Positions 61,083-64,000 of a DNA stretch of 64,000 nt are shown piece after piece. The notes below the pieces were generated by a model. It was not told the origin of the DNA, ran no database searches, and was given only the letters and a program-made list of their open reading frames with translations. The position numbers were made by a program, and so were the translations under genes. The stretch covers positions 1 to 64,000 of the forward strand of contig NZ_JALJRB010000022.1 in NCBI RefSeq assembly GCF_022968795.1, given 5' to 3'. Origin of the DNA: Desulfatitalea alkaliphila. GTDB lineage: Bacteria; Desulfobacterota; Desulfobacteria; Desulfobacterales; Desulfosarcinaceae. Each line of letters begins with the position of its first letter. Position 1 is the first letter of the stretch.

Positions 61083-61358
61083 ATGCGGCTGTTCGCTTTG
61101 CTCAATTTTCAGCATGTGATGGGCTACCTTTTTGTCGGCCTGCTGGTCCTGCTGCTGTTCGGGCTGGGGCTGGCCTACAGCCATCTGCATACGCCCGATG
61201 CGGCGCGGCGCATGGAGACGGTGGTGCACCGTTACCGGGACGACCTGGCGAGCCGCAATGCCCCGTTTCCGCTGGTGATGCTTCTGATCATCGCCGGCAC
61301 GGTCGCCTGGGGCTTTTTCTATATTCTGATGCACGGATTGCTGGGAGTGAAGATATAG
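61083..61358 (+). CDS. Small two-helix membrane protein of the oxidase operon
   Basis: 91 residues; GAGG eight bases before the ATG. Two helices (about 13-32 and 63-83). The second, LVMLLIIAGTVAWGFFYILMHGLLGVKI, resembles the membrane anchor of CcoP-type proteins, but no heme motif is present. One base from the next gene. May be a separate CcoP-anchor-like subunit. Confidence 0.5.
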   Translation: MRLFALLNFQHVMGYLFVGLLVLLLFGLGLAYSHLHTPDAARRMETVVHRYRDDLASRNAPFPLVMLLIIAGTVAWGFFYILMHGLLGVKI

Positions 61359-61359
61359 A

Positions 61360-61587
61360 ATGGAAACCGCCCATCCAGTGGAATCGCAACTGCGCACCTG
61401 GCTCTGGATCGCCTTCCTGGTGGCCCTGATCCTGGGCAAGGGGTGGTTCGCCTTCGCCGTGGTGTCGGATATGGGGCCGCCCACTTGGGCCTATCGGCCG
61501 GTGCAGGATCTGCCGGCCTCCTCGCCCTACGGCATTTATGCGCCGCTGCCCCATTCCCAACACATCCGGGGCGCGGAGGGGGAGTAA
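61360..61587 (+). CDS. Small membrane protein of the act-cco operon
   Basis: 75 residues. One helix at about residues 14-34 and a Pro-rich periplasmic tail (WAYRPVQDLPASSPYGIYAPLPHSQ). No family recognised. Directly abuts the next start codon (stop TAA, then ATG), so it is part of the operon. In some ACIII operons an extra small subunit lies here; the role is unknown. Confidence 0.5.
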   Translation: METAHPVESQLRTWLWIAFLVALILGKGWFAFAVVSDMGPPTWAYRPVQDLPASSPYGIYAPLPHSQHIRGAEGE

Positions 61588-62106
61588 ATGATACGCATCG
61601 CCTGCGTGGTGGGGATTGCCGCTCTAGTGCTCGTCGTCGCGATCGCCGCGGTCAATCTGTACGACGACCGGATGCCGGTGGGCCGCATGTGGGAAACGCC
61701 CGCCGTGCGGCCCCACGAGCAGCCGCTGCCGGTCATGGCCGCCGGCAGTGTGCCTTGGTCCGGTGGCGAAGTCCTGTACCGCACCGCCGATCCGGAGACG
61801 CTGCAGGCGCCGGGGCCGCTGGACGACCCGCAGCGCATCGAACGCGGCGCCCGGGCCTACGGTTTCTATTGCATCCATTGTCACGGGCCGAACTTCGACG
61901 GATACGGCACCGTGGGCCAAAGCTTCGCCCCCACACCGCGGGACTTGCGCAGCGAGACAGTGCAGTCCCTTGCGCCGGGAAAGATCTTCCACGAGATCAG
62001 CTACGGCATTCCCGATGGTCGGCAGCCGCCCCTGGCCTCCACCATGTCGGTGGAAGAGCGCTGGGACGTGATTGCCTATGTCTACAGCCTGGGCCTGCGC
62101 AGGTGA
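61588..62106 (+). CDS. actE: Alternative complex III monoheme cytochrome c subunit (ActE-like)
   Basis: 172 residues. N-terminal transmembrane anchor (about 3-22), then a class I cytochrome c domain with heme site CIHCH in GFYCIHCHGPNFDGYGTVGQSFAP. A Met ligand is probably in LASTMSVEERWDVIAYV. The opening DDRMPVGRMWETPAVRPHEQPLP and this core fit ActE, the cytochrome that passes electrons from the ActA hemes to an oxidase. Here it is encoded after the oxidase subunits, unlike the normal actABCDEF order. Confidence 0.82.
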   Translation: MIRIACVVGIAALVLVVAIAAVNLYDDRMPVGRMWETPAVRPHEQPLPVMAAGSVPWSGGEVLYRTADPETLQAPGPLDDPQRIERGARAYGFYCIHCHGPNFDGYGTVGQSFAPTPRDLRSETVQSLAPGKIFHEISYGIPDGRQPPLASTMSVEERWDVIAYVYSLGLRR

Positions 62107-62167
62107 TGCGGCCGCCGGTGGCCGTTCTTCTTCATAAAGAGCGCCCGCCGTTCCATCGATCCCCTTC

Positions 62168-64000
62168 ATGAACCCGTCCAATTGCCAACTTTGCGCTTTG
62201 CCCCTACGCCGTGCCGCGGTCAGCGACACCATCGACGGCGTGACGCTGCATTTTTGCTGCCAGGGGTGCCGCGCGGTCTATCACATGCTCGTGGCCGCCG
62301 GCGAGGTGCAGGACCCGGCCCGTTTCAGGGAGAGTGACCTCTATCGCCAATGTGTGGCCGCCGGGGTCATTCCGGCCGATGAAGCCGACCTGGAGCGCAT
62401 TGAAGCCCTGGAAGACCGGGAGACGCAGGCCGACCCGGCGGCGGGGGATGCGGACCAGGGGCCATCCGCCGACACCCTTGGCCTGGACCTGATGGTCGAG
62501 GGCATGTGGTGCACCGCCTGCGCCTGGGTGATCGAACGCTCCCTGCTGCGCATGGACGGCGTGGAGGCGGTGGCCTGCCAGTTCTTTACCGACCGTTTGC
62601 GCTGTCGCTATCGTCCCGACCGGGTGGCGCCCCATGAGATCCGCGAGGCGGTGGCCCGACTGGGATACGACCTGCGCGATCCCGAAGCGGGCGCCGCGGA
62701 CCGTCGTGTGCAACATCGGCAACTGGCGCGGTTGGCCATCTCGGGGGTACTCTCGGCCAATGTGATGATGCTCTCCTGGGCGCTGTATGCCGGTTTCTTC
62801 ACCGAGTTGGCGGCGGATGCCGTGGCGGCCATCTCCCTGCCCATCGTGGTGATGGCCACCGTGGTGCTGGTGTACGGCGGCGGCCCGATGCTGCGCAAGG
62901 CATGGTTCGGCCTGCTGCGCGGCGCGCCGGGCATGGAGACCCTGGTGGGGCTGGGCGCCCTATGCACCTATCTTTACAGTTGGTACAACTGGTATCAGGG
63001 CAGCATTCACCTCTATTTCGACACCGCCTGCATGCTGATCACCCTGGTGCTGCTGGGCAAGTTGCTCGAACAGCAGGCCAGGGGGCGGGTGCGCCGTGAC
63101 CTGGATGGGTTCTTCGCTCTGCAGCCGGCCAAGGTGCGGCTGATGGATGCCCGTTGGCCCGCGGGCCGGTTCACGGCCATCGAGCAGTTGGCCGTCGGTG
63201 ATCGCTTCGGGGTGGCGGCGGGGGAGATCGTGCCGGCCGATGGGCGCGTGGTGGCCGGCGGTGGACACGTGGACGAATCCTCCCTGACCGGCGAGCCCCG
63301 CCCGGTGAAGGTCGGGCAGGGGGACACCCTCAAAAGCGGCACCCGCTTGCTGGACGGCGAGGTGACGGCCGCCACCGAAAAAGTGGGTTCGGAGACGGTG
63401 CTGGGTCAGATGATCACCGTGATGGCCCGCAGCCTGGCCGACCAAGGGGGGCACGCCGGCCGGACCGACCGCATGCTGGCCTGGTTCGTGCCGGTCATTC
63501 TGCTGCTGGCGGTGGGCACAGGCTTGGGCGCCGCCTGGGCGGGTCTGTCCATGGACCAGGCGGTAGTGCGGGCGGTGACGGTGATGGTCATCTCCTGTCC
63601 CTGCGCCCTGGGCGTGGCCATCCCCATGGCACGGCTGGCCGGTATCTCCCTGGCCGGCCGGGAAGGCATTCTGGTGCGGGACATGGCGGCCTTCGAAAGG
63701 GCCGCTGCGGTGGACACGGTGGTCTTTGACAAAACCGGCACCTTGACCCTCGGACGCTGGCAGTTGCTGCGGATCGAATGCCGGCCCGGTTATCAACCGG
63801 AGACCGTCCTGGCCTGGACGGCGGGCCTGGAAATAGGCGCCGACCACGAAGTGGCCCGTTCCATTCTGTCCCATGCCGCCGTTCAGGGTGTTACGCCCCT
63901 TCCCGCCACGGCCGTGAGCCTGTCCGCCGTCGGCGTCGAAGGCAGCCTGGCAGGTCGCCGGGTGCGTATCGGGCAACGGGATTTCGCCTGGCCGGATGCA
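62168..64000 (+). CDS. ccoI: Heavy-metal P-type ATPase, CcoI/CopA-type (partial, runs off the window)
   Basis: At least 611 residues from the ATG at 62168, open to the window end. N-terminal cysteine motifs CQLCALPL and FCCQGCRAVYHML, then a metal-binding HMA domain with GMWCTACAWVIERS. Actuator TGE in SLTGEPRPV; the metal-channel CPC in MVISCPCALGVAIPMA; phosphorylation site DKTGTLT. This set is of the CcoI/FixI type, which exports Cu to the assembling cbb3 oxidase, and its location at the end of the oxidase operon agrees. The 3' end, including the nucleotide-binding rest, is outside the window. Confidence 0.92.
   Translation, partial: MNPSNCQLCALPLRRAAVSDTIDGVTLHFCCQGCRAVYHMLVAAGEVQDPARFRESDLYRQCVAAGVIPADEADLERIEALEDRETQADPAAGDADQGPSADTLGLDLMVEGMWCTACAWVIERSLLRMDGVEAVACQFFTDRLRCRYRPDRVAPHEIREAVARLGYDLRDPEAGAADRRVQHRQLARLAISGVLSANVMMLSWALYAGFFTELAADAVAAISLPIVVMATVVLVYGGGPMLRKAWFGLLRGAPGMETLVGLGALCTYLYSWYNWYQGSIHLYFDTACMLITLVLLGKLLEQQARGRVRRDLDGFFALQPAKVRLMDARWPAGRFTAIEQLAVGDRFGVAAGEIVPADGRVVAGGGHVDESSLTGEPRPVKVGQGDTLKSGTRLLDGEVTAATEKVGSETVLGQMITVMARSLADQGGHAGRTDRMLAWFVPVILLLAVGTGLGAAWAGLSMDQAVVRAVTVMVISCPCALGVAIPMARLAGISLAGREGILVRDMAAFERAAAVDTVVFDKTGTLTLGRWQLLRIECRPGYQPETVLAWTAGLEIGADHEVARSILSHAAVQGVTPLPATAVSLSAVGVEGSLAGRRVRIGQRDFAWPDA

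Overview
The window looks like chromosome from a Gram-negative, high-GC member of the Desulfobacterota (old Deltaproteobacteria), possibly a Desulfosarcina-like lineage. This is inferred from a mixture of features: a PEP-CTERM protein behind a cyclic-di-GMP-I type leader, a DUF39 homocysteine-biosynthesis protein, HdrD/GlpC-like Fe-S oxidoreductases, a UGA-encoded selenoprotein, and an LPS-export/rpoN operon of proteobacterial type. No 16S rRNA or other definitive marker is present.

Layout. (1) 1-1.7 kb: a PEP-CTERM protein with a riboswitch leader, then tRNA-Leu(GAG). (2) 1.7-11.7 kb, all minus strand: secG, tpiA and gap, followed by the classic envelope/nitrogen-PTS block read as kdsA-kdsC-lptC-lptA-lptB-rpoN-hpf-ptsN-rapZ-EIIA(Man). 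(3) 11.8-18.8 kb, plus strand: M23 peptidase, DUF39, thpR, recA, alaS. (4) 18.9-29.3 kb: CheX-like protein, MFS transporter, a radical SAM protein with odd cysteine spacing, a flavodoxin-SCP2 fusion, a secreted lipoprotein hydrolase, YqeY, a two-component pair and a periplasmic Do protease. (5) 29.7-34.3 kb: a 1199-residue FAD/Fe-S oxidoreductase and a rhomboid protease. (6) 34.3-40.4 kb: a lower-GC accessory patch with an attC-like site, YefM-YoeB and Phd-VapC toxin-antitoxin pairs, broken genes and orphan enzymes. (7) 40.4-51.2 kb: Fe-S protein, hemolysin III family protein, 7TMR-DISM diguanylate cyclase, remnants of an enoyl-CoA hydratase and a receiver domain, a second two-component system, a lipoprotein selenoprotein of the peroxiredoxin-like type, a GNAT protein and an amidase-M15 fusion. 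(8) 51.5-64 kb: one long respiratory operon encoding alternative complex III (ActB, C, D, F, A-like, E-like) interleaved with a cbb3-type oxidase (CcoN, a two-heme CcoO, small membrane subunits) and a CcoI-type copper ATPase that runs off the window.

How the parts work together. Region 2 makes KDO and exports LPS next to sigma-54 and a regulatory PTS with no sugar permease in view. Region 8 would oxidise quinol with alternative complex III, pass electrons through c hemes to a high-affinity cbb3 oxidase, and supply copper for that oxidase. This suggests use or removal of oxygen at low tension by an otherwise anaerobic-type genome. The selenoprotein and the Do protease, each preceded by a two-component system, fit envelope redox and folding stress.

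The observations most worth following are the in-frame UGA with a downstream bSECIS-like hairpin (48330-48965), the c-di-GMP-I-like aptamer with overlapping terminator (861-980), the rearranged ACIII-cbb3 locus, the radical SAM CX4CX2C protein, and the attC-like element plus dispersed repeats.
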